From Erodium maritimum (taxonomy: Eukaryota; Streptophyta; Magnoliopsida; Geraniales; Geraniaceae): 64,000 bases of DNA. This document shows, one piece after another, positions 1 through 15,349 of this stretch. Made by a program: the position numbers and the translations under genes. Under the pieces are notes generated by a model. The model saw only the letters and a list, made by a program, of their open reading frames with translations. It made no database searches and had not been told where the DNA came from. The DNA lies in the NCBI GenBank assembly GCA_963921825.1, contig OY997596.1, positions 60,462,754 through 60,526,753 on the forward strand, read 5' to 3'. Position 1 is the stretch's first letter. Every line of letters begins with the position of its first letter.

Positions 1-2052
1 TTTATCCACAAGATAACGACCCTTTGGAGTCCAGAGAGTTCAGCGGGCCTTACTGTGCATTAGTAAAGATTCACGGGATCTGTAGAGAGAGCGATGCCTT
101 ACAAGATATCGAACACATGCTGCAAAATTTCAGGTGAGGTTTCTAAGTTTTTAAACGTGGGTGCATGTAATTATGCTTAGGGTATTGGTCAATTTTCCTT
201 AAAACATCGATACTGGTTCATTGTAGGTCGCTTGTTTATCGCTTAGAGGAAGTTGACCCAAGAAGGATGAAGCATAATCAGAAGCTTGCTTTCTGGATTA
301 ATGTGCACAATGCATTGGTGATGCACGTAATGTCTCTGAAGTTGATTGTAGTATTTCTCGTTTAAATTTGGATTAATTGCAGATAACTATATCGTGCTAC
401 CCGTCTTTTCATCGTTTTCTTACAGCTCCCTAAACTTTTAAAAAAACTGCAGACAACTCTTTTCATAAAAAAATGACAATGCCCTCGACCCTTATCTAAA
501 AAAAAGAGCTTTTATTGTTAATTTTATCTTGTAAGGAGTCTTTCTGTGTCTACTCAACGTTTTCTACATCTGATCAAAATGTTTTTGGTAGTTATGGAGT
601 CTTTTTTGAGATTAGGGTCAACGGTATTTTCGTCATTTCCGGGTGAAAAAGAGTTACCTGCGATTTTTTTGAAAGTATAGGGACCTGGACGTAGAAGTTC
701 AGGATAATTACGTGCAAAAGACGTATAGTACATAATATCTCTCAGCAATTAACCCTTTAAATTTTGTGGTTTCGTTGCGAATAACCTTTTGGTGATCTGT
801 TACAGGCATTTTTGGTTTACGGGGTTCCGAGAAACAATCTAAAGAGAATGTCTCTACTACTTAAGGTGAATAGAACTTCTCTACTCAGTCTTGGGGCATT
901 TTCGGTTTTGTGTTTCTGAATCTGTGGATGATCCAGGCTGCATATAATGTTGGGGGCCACAACATCAGCGTAAACATGATTCAAAGCTCTATCTTGAGTT
1001 GCAGAACACCGAGACCAGGACAAGTAAGTTTTGTTTCCTCTGAAACTTCATAAGATAAGGTTTCTTGATTAACGAAACATCAGTAACACGCTCTCACTAA
1101 AACATTCGGATTTGGGTCATTTTGTGTGTTACTGATAACACATCACCTTTAAGGGGTGTTTTTGAAAGCGAAAGGTCAAAGTGGATGTTACATAACGTTT
1201 TTTCTTCATACTATGTAGTGGCTGCGCTCGTTATTTCCTTCGAAGTCGAAATTTAAGGCCAGAGATGCAAGGAGATTGTATGCGATTGAGAACCCGGAAC
1301 CCCTTTTACATTTTGGATTATGTTCAGGAAGCCATTCTGATCCTGCAGTAAGCATATATGACCTTAATAATATATAGGTTTAATTACAGATAGCTTTGTG
1401 TGTACTTTACGTCTTTTGCACACAACTACCCCAAATTTGAAACATTAATAATATATACCTCTCTTTTGTTGAAAAACGATGAAAATGCCCTTGATCCTAA
1501 TCTATAAAAACGCCTTAACTACCAAAATGTAAAAAACTCTTAAAAGATTTAACTATAAAAAGATGAAAATTAGTTTTTCTTGTAGATTAAGATTAATGAC
1601 AATCCTTTGAAAGTTTTCGGTAGCTCTAAATATCGTTTTAAAATTGAGTATAGTTATGTGCAAAAGACGTATATCTGCGGTTAATCCCAATGTATGTACA
1701 TACTGTACCTCTTTCTGAAACATGATTTCTTCTGCAGGTTCGTGTATACACGCCCAAGAACGTGTTCATGGAGCTCGAAACAGCTAAAGAAGAGTGCATT
1801 GCATCAACTATAACCTTACACAAGGAGCACAAGATCTTCTTGCCAAAGATCGTCGAGTCCTTTGCCAAAGATTCAGGCTTGTGCCCTGCCGGTCTGGTGG
1901 AGATGATCGAGCAGTTCATGCCAAGTTCATGGAGGAAGAAGAACATACAGCCCGGCCAGCACAGAAAGGTTTGGAAGAACATCGAGTGGATGAACCATAA
2001 CTTCTCTTTCAGATACCTTCTGTCAAGAGAACTCTCACAATCAACAGCTTAG
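1..2052 (+). CDS. DUF547 domain protein, C-terminal part (5' end outside window)
   Basis: Seen: six in-frame exons at <1-133, 227-326, 806-865, 937-1023, 1219-1347 and 1738-2052, all with GT-AG borders, giving about 273 C-terminal residues. The reading runs from YPQDNDPLESREFSGPY through KLAFWINVHNALVMH, AFLVYGVPRNN, AAYNVGGHNISVNMIQSSIL, FGLCSGSHSDPA and VRVYTPKNV to a TAG at 2052. Known: KLAFWIN-NALVMH and the AFL-YG block are hallmarks of plant DUF547 proteins, many of which carry an N-terminal leucine zipper (ternary complex factor MIP1 type). That zipper would lie upstream of this window, so I cannot confirm it. Biochemical function is unknown for the family. Two introns carry related foldback elements (370-755 and 1377-1688). 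I am confident of family and exon order. Confidence 0.9.
370..755. repeat. MITE-like foldback element, family G, in DUF547 gene intron 2
   Basis: The left end (GGATTAATTGCAGATAACTA) and the right end (AGCAATTAACCC) are inverted relatives, and the interior carries the GACAATGCCCTCGACCCTTATC block also found at 27050-27070. It lies wholly inside an intron. Relatives are at 1377-1688 and 26919-27320. No coding capacity. Confidence 0.6.
1377..1688. repeat. MITE-like foldback element, family G, in DUF547 gene intron 5
   Basis: The left end reads GGTTTAATTACAGATAGCTT and the right end ATATCTGCGGTTAATCCC. The sub-terminal AAAAGACGTA block is inverted against the left arm (TACGTCTTTTGCACA). It is a second insertion of the same general family in one gene. 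Confidence 0.6.
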
Positions 2053-3376
2053 AACAACGAAATGATCACGACCCATGTTATGGAATCGATTCAGGTAGAG
2101 AATGCCACGAATAGCGATGAAAATGATCATGATTTGAGCTCAAGATCATGGAGCTTGAGTAGTAGTGGTACACTGAAGTAGCTTTTCTGATCATGGAGAG
2201 AGTTTTTGTTGTGATTCAATTGAGCAAGAGATCATAGGTTAAGGTTTGATAGAGTTGCTCTGCATATGTTGTCTTGTGAAAACTTGATCTTTGTGTATAA
2301 ATTGTATTAGGAGTGTTGTAGTGTGAAGGAAAGCTATTACTGGAATTTTATCCTGTTTCATTTCCTATGGTCAAAGTTCTAAAAATCGTTAGACGTTAGT
2401 GGGACGGCTAGTATCTTTTGAGGATTAATCGGGAACTAAACGAAGATTAATTGGGGTTTAATCAAATTAATCGAGAATTAATCAGGTCAGTCAACACCTA
2501 GTTAAAATTAGAGGGGTATTTTCGTCATTTCGCCATCACTCAATGACATGGTTTCTTCCTCATACCCTGGAGCTGCCCAAACCATTACAACCCAAAGTAG
2601 GTTAAGGTGTAAATTTTCGTTTAAATGGACCACTTATATCGGGTCGAGCTTTCACAATTAAAAGATAAACTTTATTAGTGGGATGTGACTCTAACCTTAA
2701 TAAGTAGTTTCAACTTCAACACTCCCCTCACGTATAGGACTGGACATCTACACGTGGGACATAACATGACTGAACATCTGCATACAGACCAAAAACCACA
2801 GAATAAAAGTGACAAACAAACCGTAAACCGAACCAACATTCTATTTCATTGATGTTAATTACCTTTTTGTACCCTTTTTCTATTGGTAACACGCCTTTTG
2901 TACCCCTGCGTTTTGTAACGTTCAATAACAGTCCCTCCGTTTTGGTAACTGTCATTTAGTACCTTTATGAATGGGTCACAAATCATTTAATATCCCTTAT
3001 GTATTGATAACAGAACATTTAATACCCCTTATGAATTGGTCATAAATCATTAAAAATGAAGTAAATTTGACCAAAATTTTGTCCAAAACATTACCAATAC
3101 ATCAAGATACTAAAAAAATATTACTAATAAAAAAAGATACCGAAGATAATTAACCCTTCATATTTTACATAAGGGTCCTATAATAAAGGACCCAAAAGGG
3201 TTTTGTCTTCTTCTCCCACAGCCCATGGTTTTAGACCTCATGGTACATGAACCAACATAAAATAATAACACTATGCACCTCTAAATACCCATGAAAGGTC
3301 ACTTAAAACTCTCACACATCTTCTTCATCCTCTTTCTGTTTCCACCATTTTCATTCCCAATTCATTTTTCTCAGCA
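2053..3376. other. Intergenic region with dispersed repeat pieces
   Basis: No gene recognised. About 2372-2500 (CTAAAAATCGTTAGACG then repeated GATTAAT words) recurs at 33124-33245. About 2715-2960 (CACTCCCCTCACGTATAGGA) recurs near 9450. About 2850-3160 (TATTGGTAACACGCC, CTTATGAATTGGTCA) is related to the inverted-repeat element at 31905-32175. All are probably old transposon pieces. Confidence 0.5.
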
Positions 3377-6255
<2,879 letters not shown>

Positions 6256-7487
6256 ATGGTTCGATGGCATTTTTGTAATTACTTCCATTCCACTCTTTAT
6301 GAATTATGAGTGGCCAAGTTCAATAAAATAAAAATTCCTCTTCCCTTTCTCGAGAAACCCAATTTTCCTTCCATCCAAACAAAACATTCCTATAAGTATT
6401 TTGGTTGGAAATTTTAGAACATTGTCTATTATCTATATAGTCTTGGCATCTTATATGTTCATGTTTATAGATGCTTATGTTTTTTTTATGAGCTAATATT
6501 GAATGATTAAATTTAGATACAAATTATTTTTTTAAATACAAATACATGATAATTGTATTATAATAATAAAAGTTAAATATCGAAACTTACTCTTTAGTAT
6601 TCATCACGAATACTATATTATCCAATTTTTCAAATTGGCAAATGCAATACCTTAAGTATTGGTTATACGATTTTATTCGTAAAAATGGACGCAATATTCC
6701 ATTACGTTAGTCATATGACCTCAAGTGTCATATAACGGATGGTAAAATGACGTTTTCACTTAATTATTTGACCTATATACATTTTGTAAGGATCATTATC
6801 ATTGTACCATCGTTATTGTTCTTTATAAAATATATAGAGGTCAAATACTTAAGGGGGAAAAATGTCATTTTACCATCCATTATATAACACTTGAGGTCAT
6901 ATGATTAACGGAATGAAATATTACGTCCGTTTTTACTAACAAAATCGTGTGACCAATACTTAAGGTACTGCATTTGTCATTTTGAAAAATTGGTTAGTGT
7001 AGTGTTCGTGACCAATACTTAAGAGTAAGTTTCGATATTTAACCCTAATAATAATTATAAACACACTAATTATCATATTTTGTATATATAATTATTATTA
7101 TCTCCAAAACCGACCAGAGTAATTTAAGTTCATGATATTCTTTTAACAATTATCAATAAATGGACTATAAATTACAAAATTGATCATTTCTTACTGCTTT
7201 TATGTAATCATTTTTGGAGAAAAAGATCTCAAAATAAGATCAACAAACTCTAACCAATCCAGAAATCCTCATTTTTTCGATCATATAGTTTTCTATAATA
7301 AAAAATTTCAACATCTGAAAATTTCGTACACTTGACTAAATTTAGACCGAATTGAAACAGGTAATATCTTTCAGACAAAGACAGGATCATCGAAAAAACG
7401 GAACAAGAATCCAGAAGTACAAAACCCGACCAGAGTCCCCACGCTCTATTCCCCAATCATACAAAACCCGACCCTCCTCCACACCCT
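6256..7487. other. Spacer between phytoglobin and DC1 genes
   Basis: AT-rich. It holds the phytoglobin 3' flank (AATAAAATAAAAA near 6322 may serve as polyadenylation signal) and a family A element (listed separately). 7050-7487 shows nothing recognisable apart from the 3' flank of the minus-strand DC1 gene. Confidence 0.5.
6572..7045. repeat. Family A foldback MITE, copy 2
   Basis: The left end is GTTAAATATCGAAACTTACTC; the right end, GAGTAAGTTTCGATATTTAACCC, is its inverse. The same inner block (GACCTCAAGTGTCATATAA and its complement) as copy 1. Both flanks are TAATAATAA-rich, which may reflect an AT-rich target. Confidence 0.85.
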
Positions 7488-8919
7488 TCACCTAGACATA
7501 AGGGACCCAACGACCCCGGCGATGAGAGCCGTAGGGTCCCCTAGAACCGCAGAGACCACAAACTGGACAGCCAAACCGGCCAATTCACAACACTTTTTGA
7601 CCCTACCCTTCCTCTTACGGTGATGGGTCTCCAAAGTGCCCTTTAGGCTTGGGATCCTCGTCTCCAACTTGGTGCCCTTCACGTGCCCTAAGTAGAGCTC
7701 GTGCCAACTCTCCACCAACATTTCTCTAACACAAGACACATGGAGATTGTACTTTTTACATGAGGACCTGTAGCTCCAGCTCCTCCCTTTCCTCCCACAC
7801 TTGTGGCATGGTGACCTTACTTTTCGGTATAGGTAGAGCTTCACCTCCCCGTCGTCCATCACCGTCGGGAGCTTCGCGCAACACGGGTGGAGATCGAACC
7901 CGCACGACCTGTCGGAGATATAATAATATGTGACTACTTATCGAGTAATCAGCGTGCGTAGAAAGACAGATAAGAGAGAAAGTGTGTCACATAAGGAAGA
8001 GAGTAAAAGAAAAAAAACGGATAGCATTCGTAGTACACTTTTTTTTGTAACTACGAGGTTGTTAAAAGATTGTTGGATGAGAGAAAAACGACGATAGGAA
8101 CACGTAATAAAAAAGTGACACATGATATGTTGTGCTTGGTGGAATCAAGAAAGAGGGCAAGGGACCGTCCTTGCCCCCAAAGCGCCCTACTAAAGCCAGT
8201 GGAGCGTCCCCTTGATGGGAATGCTCTTAGACACCTAAGAGCATTCTCGTCGAGGGGACATCTGGGTAGCAGCCGAACAACATGATCGAACGTAAGACTG
8301 CCATGTGTACTAGCTATTTTTTTTGTAATAAAAAAAGTAGAATTGAAAAGTGTGAGAAGTGTAGCTATCACTTGGCATTACCTCACTCAAAAAGAAAGAA
8401 AAAAAAATAGTTTCCTCGTATTCTCTTTCTTACGTGACATTTTTCTGTCTTATTTGTCTCTATTCATATCATCAAATGATCTAATCTGCCTACTTTATTT
8501 TGTGAAAAGTTAACCGATCGAGAATCACAATATTTATTAATTGAGATCGTGATTGATTACCTAAATGATTAGAGTGTCTCAATCGTGTCAACGTCAATAG
8601 TACGATTGATCATTTAAACAATATACCTGCAATGATACACGAAACCCGTGACATCCTTTTCACACGCATTACAAAACCGAGGCACGTCCCCAGGCGGGCG
8701 GGAGAGAAATTGGAAAGAGCATTTGGTGTAGAACGGGTGAGAGATGGTGGGAGAGGGCAAGGCACAATGCATATGAAGATCGAAATCGCAAAACGAGCAT
8801 TTGTAACGAGAACCGATGCCCACTTCCTTGCACCCGTCGCACTTGAACGGGGTCTCCGAATACTCGAACTTGAGCTTGTGTTGGGAATGGCTGAAATGTG
8901 AAATTTCAGTGTACTTCAT
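7488..8919 (-). CDS. DC1 (cysteine/histidine-rich C1) domain protein, two exons
   Basis: Seen: exon 1 8919-8627 and exon 2 7908-7488 join in frame (AG/G) into 237 residues. Metal-binding motifs in order: HSQHKLKFEY, FKCDGCKEVGIGSRYKCSFC, FDLHMHCAL, RFCNACEKDVTGFVYHC then RSCGFDLHPCCAKL across the splice, and PCHKCGRKGRSWSYRS with LHVSCVREM. This makes about three C1-type Cys/His modules. Known: plant DC1 proteins bind zinc and some act in stress or cell-death signalling; they are a large, plant-expanded family. The C-terminus has a hydrophobic stretch (LAGLAVQFVVSAVLGDPTAL) that might associate with membrane, an inference. The last module has RSSCKKYNLH where CSSCKKYNLH is usual, so one ligand may be lost. 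The 718-bp intron contains a strong hairpin. Confidence 0.88.
8199..8262. repeat. Strong palindrome in the DC1 intron
   Basis: GTCCCCTTGATGGGAATGCTCTTAG is followed after four bases by CTAAGAGCATTCTCGTCGAGGGGAC, an imperfect 25-bp-arm hairpin. It looks like the core of a small foldback element; neighbouring GGGACCGTCCTTGCCCCC (8161-8179) belongs to the same GC-richer insert. Confidence 0.6.
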
Positions 8920-9889
8920 TGTCTATTATAGAAGAGAAAAGGTAGGAAAGTTTTGGCCTCTATTGAAGAACCCAAGTGACCAAATTTAAAGAGGTGATGT
9001 GTTGTGGCTTGTGGGTGAAGCAAATATGGTATAAGAATTGTATGCTTGATGATGGTGGTAAATAAGAGAAAAAGATAGACATTTGGCATATAATTGCATC
9101 ATGTCATGTCCTATCAAAGAATAAGAATTTTCTTTTTACATGAAACAAAACCCAATTGAAAATAAAAAGAGTTGATTTTTTTAAAGAAATAGGTTTTGGG
9201 TATGTTGAATAAGGAGCAAAGTTGTGGGGAGGTGGGTAATGTAATGCTTGAATTTGTGGATGTGATTCTGAAATTGAACAATTATTAAGAATGTTAAATT
9301 TATAGACGGATAATTGTAAATAAAAAACTCAGAGGTATTCAAGTTTTGTAACTTGTATACTCAAAAGCTCGAATTGATGGGTGGAGATATTAATATATTT
9401 ATCAAATATTCAATTTGTCCATACACCTTTCTATGTGAGACTTATATTTCAACACTCCTCTCACGTGTAGGATTGGACATCTATACGTGGTTCATAACAG
9501 TACTGGACATCTGTATATGGACCGGAGTCCACGGGATGGAGGTGACAAACGGTTCATAGGCTAAACCAGCTCTGATAACATGTTAAAGTCATGTCCAACC
9601 CAAAAACTCGAATTGATGGGTGGAGACACTAATATGTTTATCAAGTATTTAATTTGTCCATACACTTTTTATATGAGACTTATATTTCAACACTTTTATA
9701 TTTATATATAGAAAAAGTAGCATGAACTTGTCTTTTGTTGTAATGTATATAAAAATGACGATTTTATTTTTACAATTTAGATTTAAAAGTAATAAATAAA
9801 ACCGAAACAAATCAAAACTGTAATATCCTTTAATTTTATCCCTACTAAGGGATGCGGAAATTTAGATTTTATGTTCTTTAAATATTAGT

Positions 9890-10361
9890 GGGTTAATATC
9901 AAAACTTTCTTAAGTATTGATCACGAACACTACACTATCCAACGTTTTAAAGTGACAAATGCAGTACCTTAAGTATTGGTCACGCGATTTTATTAGTAAA
10001 AATGGACGGAATATTCCATTCCGTTAGTCATATGACCTCAAGTGTCATATAATATATGGTAAAATGACGTTTTCCCTTAATTATTTGACCTCTATACATT
10101 TTACAAGGAACACTACCATTGTACCCTCGTTATTGTTCCTTATAAAATGTATAGAGGTCAAATACTTAAGGGGAAAAATATCATTTTACCATCCATTATA
10201 TGACACTTGAGGTCATATGACTGACGGAATGGAACATTCCGTCCATTTTTACTAACAAAATCGTGTGACTAATACTTAAGGTACAACAATTGTCACTTTG
10301 AAACGTTGGATAATGTAGTGCTCGTGACCAATACTTAAGAGTAAGTTTCCATATTTAACCC
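9890..10361. repeat. Family A foldback MITE, copy 3
   Basis: The left end is GGGTTAATATCAAAACTTTC and the right end GTAAGTTTCCATATTTAACCC. The inner arms share TCATATGACCTCAAGTGTCATA and its complement with copies 1, 2 and 4. Confidence 0.85.
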
Positions 10362-11886
10362 AATATCGTCATTTTTGAATTATTAAATTAGAGAACTACA
10401 AGCTCCAAAAATTAAATATTTCATGATATTTTTCTTTGTAATTATGTTATTTATAGATTTAAACATATTTGAATTTACATATCACAAATCTTTAAGGTTT
10501 TAAGAGATTGTAAAAATAACATAGAGGGACATAATAATATAAGCATGATAATGTAGTCAAAAGCAACTTTGAATCTGCAGGTTGAGAATATATTAGGCAA
10601 GTAATTAAAGAGCACATATAGTCTTACAAATGGCTTGTCTATATAGGGAACATTCACTTACACCTAATTTCAAGCTTTGGAGCTAACTTACCAAAGAATA
10701 TGAACTTGGCATCTACAAAAGGTTTTTCAAAATTTGGGGAACTAGTGAGACAATTTTGAGATATTCTATGTTTATCGCAATTAAAACATATCCAAACGTC
10801 CACATTATTAAGAAATCAAATTATTAAAATAGTATATAATCAATAAATTTAAGGAGATTCGATTGTCGGTTTGATTAATGTACTTGACACGTATTGTATT
10901 AAAATGAAATATAACGTCTATTTTTTGTTAGATTTATCAGGGATCAAATAAACGATAAACCCTAAAAATCATATATCTATAAACTTTGTTGAACTAAAAG
11001 GAATCCATAAATAAATAACAGCGGAATTGTTACTTACTTGATGTCGTTGATGAACGATGAACGTTGAATCACCAAGGTATGGATTGGTCTTCCAATAAAA
11101 TAGACGCTCTCTAATTTGGTTATTCTCTCAGATGGGGGTGATGTAGAACAAGAGAATGACGTCTATTTATTGGGGACCATAATCACTTACAACCCTAATT
11201 AGGTTACCAAGTTTATTATAATTTGTAATCGGCCCCTCAACAAATAACAAATTATAAAACCGGTATCTACACATTAAATTCCATGACCATTTATAATACC
11301 CATGATACAATACTTTATTGATCACTTTAATTTGTATCAAACCTTATGATAACATGTACATTAAATACATATGTGCCCATAATAGGATTTTAATCCAACA
11401 TTTTTTTTCCTGAACAAGTCGGAAAGATTAGGAACAATCCATGATTCTAGGAATATTTTTGAAGATCACATTACATGATCCAACTTTCTAAGCATGATTT
11501 TTTAGTTAAAAATAAGGATTGCAAATATGATAATATAATCTCATCTGTTCATATTTCTAGATGCTTATCATGTGGCATAATTATCTAAATGGAACTTATT
11601 CCAATTTACATATCTTACTTAACATGATATAAAGTTAGTAGAGTTACACCTTTCTAGGTTTCTAGTTGTTGAAATTTAAGCTTCATTATCACCTATTATT
11701 TAGATCACAAAATCCACACTTTCACTTTAGCATCAATAGGAATTATCTGACAATATCTATAAAAACATGGAGTGCGATGTTTTTCGTGAAGATTATAGAC
11801 TATTTTAGAAAGAACGTTTATTATATAGTAACATGTTTTGGTTTTGATAACAAAATCGATTTTTCTTACCTAATTAAGATTAGTTA

Positions 11887-12236
11887 AATTATATATAGGG
11901 GTGATTCCACCTTAGTGTCCTAAATCTTTCATATTTCATTTAAAATATCCTAAATCTTTTTTGTATCACCTCAGTGCCCATAATTTTTATTAATTCATTT
12001 TGAGTACCTAAACTTTCATTATTTTCATTTTAGTACCCACCGTTAACTTTCCATCCAAAACAGGTTAAATGGCCATAATACTCTTCACTAACAACTAAAT
12101 TTAAGATAAAGTTAACGGTGGGTACTAAAATGGAATTAATGAAAGTTTAGGGTACTGAAGTGACACAAATTTTTTTTAAGACATTCTAAATGAAATATGA
12201 AAGATTTAAGATATTGAAGTGAAATTGTCCCTTATT
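11887..12236. repeat. Family F inverted-repeat element
   Basis: The left arm (GTCCTAAATCTTTCATATTTCATTT) and the right arm (AAATGAAATATGAAAGATTTAAGATA) are inverted. The centre has GTTAACTTTCCATCCAAAACAGG against GATAAAGTTAACGGTGGGTAC. A related block occupies the CYP74 intron at about 40860-41410. Confidence 0.6.
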
Positions 12237-13890
12237 TAAATAACACTACAAAGTTATAACATTTTATTCTTCCGAGATACATAGATCTTATTTGTGAGCA
12301 ATGATGAAAATTCATCTACCAATGAAAAAGAGGATGAGAAGAGAATCAAAGAATTCAATTCAGGACTAAATCATGAACATATTGGGTACCTTCTGTTCTT
12401 TCCTTTTCCCCAAAATATATTCTTCATTATTTCCTATTGTGTTGTGCATATCAAGAACCTAGGAACATTTGGAATAATTGCAACAAGTTCTCATAAAACC
12501 AACCACTCCATAAGGAAAAATTACAAGAAAATGAATATGATTCTTATCTATCTCACACCATCATCTCCACTCTTACAAAAAAAAATCTTCCTACCAGTGG
12601 TATAATAGTCGGTACGACATACATCTATATCGATAATTGTAATCAGATTCAGATATTATTTATTCGAGTGACCAATAGTTAAGACATACAAAGAATATCC
12701 AGAGCTCAAACTCCAATATAAGCAATCTTATGTATATTCAAATAATCAAAGCGGTTTTGATAAGGTTTTGAGCTCAAATATTTGCTTAGTACACATTCAT
12801 CGAACAAATCAAATATATCGAGCTGAAATGTAATAATAGCGATTCATCCTACAACTGTAATACGGTTGTTGACCGCTCATAAGTTTAGCCAAGAGAAAAT
12901 CTTGATGGACTGGTTTATTACTAGGAAGCAAAAGGCCTATAGAACATAGTATCAATAACAAAGATTAATGGGTCAGAACTGTCACAATGACATTGTCTCA
13001 CAATAATGTTGAATAGAAATTACAAAAAGAAAAACAGAAAATTTCTACCCAAACTTAACTAGCTTCTTCATCACAAGCTCACTCCACTGCACCCAAATAG
13101 AGCCTGAAGAGCATTGAAACCAATATTTTAGAATGGAACCTAATAACATATTATGGAACTTTGAAGAAACAGATCATATGTACGAAATACTAGCTACTAT
13201 TGGTAAGCCACGAAGAATGAACTCATCTTTTTTGTTGCAAAATGACAATTTACCCTCAGAAATTTAAATTTAAATTCAATAATTAAAGAACAAAAAATCT
13301 AAATTTCCATATCCCTTAAATTTCTTACTCTAGAAAAAAATTAAGGGATATGAAAATTCAGATTTTTATTAAGGATAAAATCATCATCTTTATACAAATT
13401 ACAACAAAAAGACCCGTTCATGGTACTTTTTTGCAACTATCAAAGAAGAGGGCTACAAGGTGCAAAACAATGCATACCTCAAGGTAGTTTTTTGCAATTA
13501 TCCCAAGTTACAATGAGAAACTAATAAGGAAGAGCAACTATATCTTCCTCTCATCACTATCTAAGTATGTCCGCCAGTTTTAATCACTAATGAGCACTGA
13601 CATACTTGCCACCTCACTCACTGTTTTATCCAGTTGTGATTTTCTCCTTAGCATCCAAAAAATGTAGTGTTCTCTAGACTATTGTTGTCATCTAATGGTG
13701 TGCACTAACTAAGAAGGGAACACTTCAAGACCTCAACTTCAGAGAAGGGCAAAAGGAAACTCTTGCATATGTCTATATGAAATAAATAAGGTGTCCACTT
13801 CTAAGCACTAAAGTATGTTGTCTACATGTTACATACCCAGCACCCAAATGTATGTAGCGTAGGCAACCTATAGGATCATAATATAACTTT

Positions 13891-14174
13891 GGGAAAACGT
13901 TATTTACACCCCCTCGACGACCTTTGATTCTCAAAAACTCCCCCCTAAAGGTGAGGGGTTATCTATAACACACTGCCACCTTTCGTTATTAATCAAAAAC
14001 CCCGGATTCACATGGAATAGGTGGTGCTTTTATCAGGAACACACTGTCAACATGGACAGAATCCATGGTCTTTTTTATGAATAAAAAAGGAAACTGTTAC
14101 TGATAACCCCTCACCTTTACGGTGTGTATTTGAAAATCAAAGGTTGCTGAAGGTGTGTTAATAAAGTTAACCCT
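13891..14174. repeat. Family E foldback element
   Basis: Starts GGGAAAACGTTATTTACACC and ends GGTGTGTTAATAAAGTTAACCC. Internal inverted pairs include GACCTTTGATTCTCAAAAAC against GAAAATCAAAGGTTGC. A second copy lies in the PAC2 intron at 60729-61042. Confidence 0.65.
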
Positions 14175-14830
14175 ATAAGATATAATTCAGATCAGACCCA
14201 TTATCTACTCAAACGAATATAAACACTTGGGACATTCAGATTAAAAAGTATAAAAAATCTAAACAGATAATATTCATGGATGCTTCATGCGACTATATCC
14301 CCAAATGCAACACAAGCTTATGGAAAACAAGAAACTCTAAAAAATTAATTGATTTATAATCCACTGAAGCCCATATTAGCAATTTGACCTCGTCTCTAAC
14401 CCCAAAAGCTTATACTTAAAATGCTTTTCTTACTTAGACATGCTAGAAATAACTAAGACATGCTATATGAGTTCCACTACCAGCAATCCACACAATGTGA
14501 AGGTTGATCCCTAAACAAATTTAGCTCTAGTAGCTATGCAGACCATCCACAACGATCTTACTTCTCAACAAATAGACAAATTTGGAATTTACATATATCT
14601 ACAAGATTGAGCAATTACTCATCTACAAAACACGACCACCAATCTGTCAATACAGTTCATAACCAAACACAAATCAGCTCCAACATAAAAAAAAACAATA
14701 GCTCGATTCTCTTATCACTCAAAACATTCACATATACTGGCTTCGGCTACAATTCAGAAAATTCCAATCACTACCCATGAAATAGAAACACCAGTTACAA
14801 ACCAAAATTCAAAATCAGGAAAAAAAAAAA

Positions 14831-14958
14831 GGGTTCATTGCTAAAAACCACATTAAATGTATTGTCCATTTGCGAAAAACTACATCATATATTGTCCACA
14901 TCATAGTGTAGCTTAAAATCGTAGACAATACATAATGTAGTTTTTAGCAATTAAACCT
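14831..14958. repeat. Family D foldback element (short copy)
   Basis: GGGTTCATTGCTAAAAACCAC at the left and ATGTAGTTTTTAGCAATTAAACC at the right are inverted. The repeated word TATTGTCCA and its complement fill the interior. A longer copy is at 24919-25097. Confidence 0.7.
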
Positions 14959-15122
14959 CAGAAAAATATAATATTTATCATCAATTTGAAATTCTCATGA
15001 GAAAAAACACGAAACAGGGTAAAACCCTTTTCAAGTAACGATGGAACAAAGACATATACAGTGCAAACGAATCAATTGAAAAGCTAATCAAATCAATACC
15101 TCGAGAGTTGAAGAAGATGGAT

Positions 15123-15287
15123 CTAGAAATCGAGCTTCAGCTCCTCCTCGGACCCGGAGAGGTAGTGGAGAACGTAAGGGGTGACCCGAACGACGGCGAC
15201 CCATGCTCCGAACAGGGCTGCGTGAGTACGGAGCTGCTTCAGTGCCTCTGCCTTGTCGGGCTTGCGCATGAACATTCCTGGAAACAT
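15123..15287 (-). CDS. TOM6: TOM6, small subunit of the mitochondrial outer membrane translocase
   Basis: Seen: one exon from ATG at 15287 to TAG at 15123, 54 residues. It begins MFPGMFMRKPDKAEALKQLR, has the hydrophobic segment FGAWVAVVRVTPYVLHYL (about residues 29-46) and ends EEELKLDF. Known: plant TOM6 is a 54-residue tail-anchored-like protein with this same MFPGMFMRKPDKA start and VRVTPYVLHYLS...ELKLDF end; it stabilises the TOM40 pore complex that imports mitochondrial precursors. The exact length match and end-to-end similarity make this a firm call despite the size. The upstream DNA has TGGGCC/GGCCCA motifs and an AAACCCTAG box, typical of nuclear genes for mitochondrial and ribosomal proteins. 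Confidence 0.93.
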   Translation of the reverse strand: MFPGMFMRKPDKAEALKQLRTHAALFGAWVAVVRVTPYVLHYLSGSEEELKLDF

Positions 15288-15349
15288 GGTGGTTGACGAT
15301 TCTTTACTCTCCGAAGAAGACGATGATGACGACGCAAACCTCTCTGTGA

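Larger units (their letters stand above)
8920..15122. other. Gene-poor intergenic region rich in small repeats
   Basis: No gene recognised on either strand. 9361-9700 holds two direct copies (CTCGAATTGATGGGTGGAGA at about 9367 and 9606) of a repeat ending in TTTCAACACT. 11887-12236 is a family F inverted repeat. 13250-13503 is a family B remnant. 13891-14174 (family E) and 14831-14958 (family D) are foldback elements. The stretch 10380-11880 is AT-rich; part of it (10950-11400) resembles retrotransposon flank, but I cannot place it. 12250-13180 shows nothing. Confidence 0.5.

Noticed and set aside
15108-15296. 62-residue plus-strand frame
   Set aside because: It is antisense to TOM6, which matches a known protein end to end.
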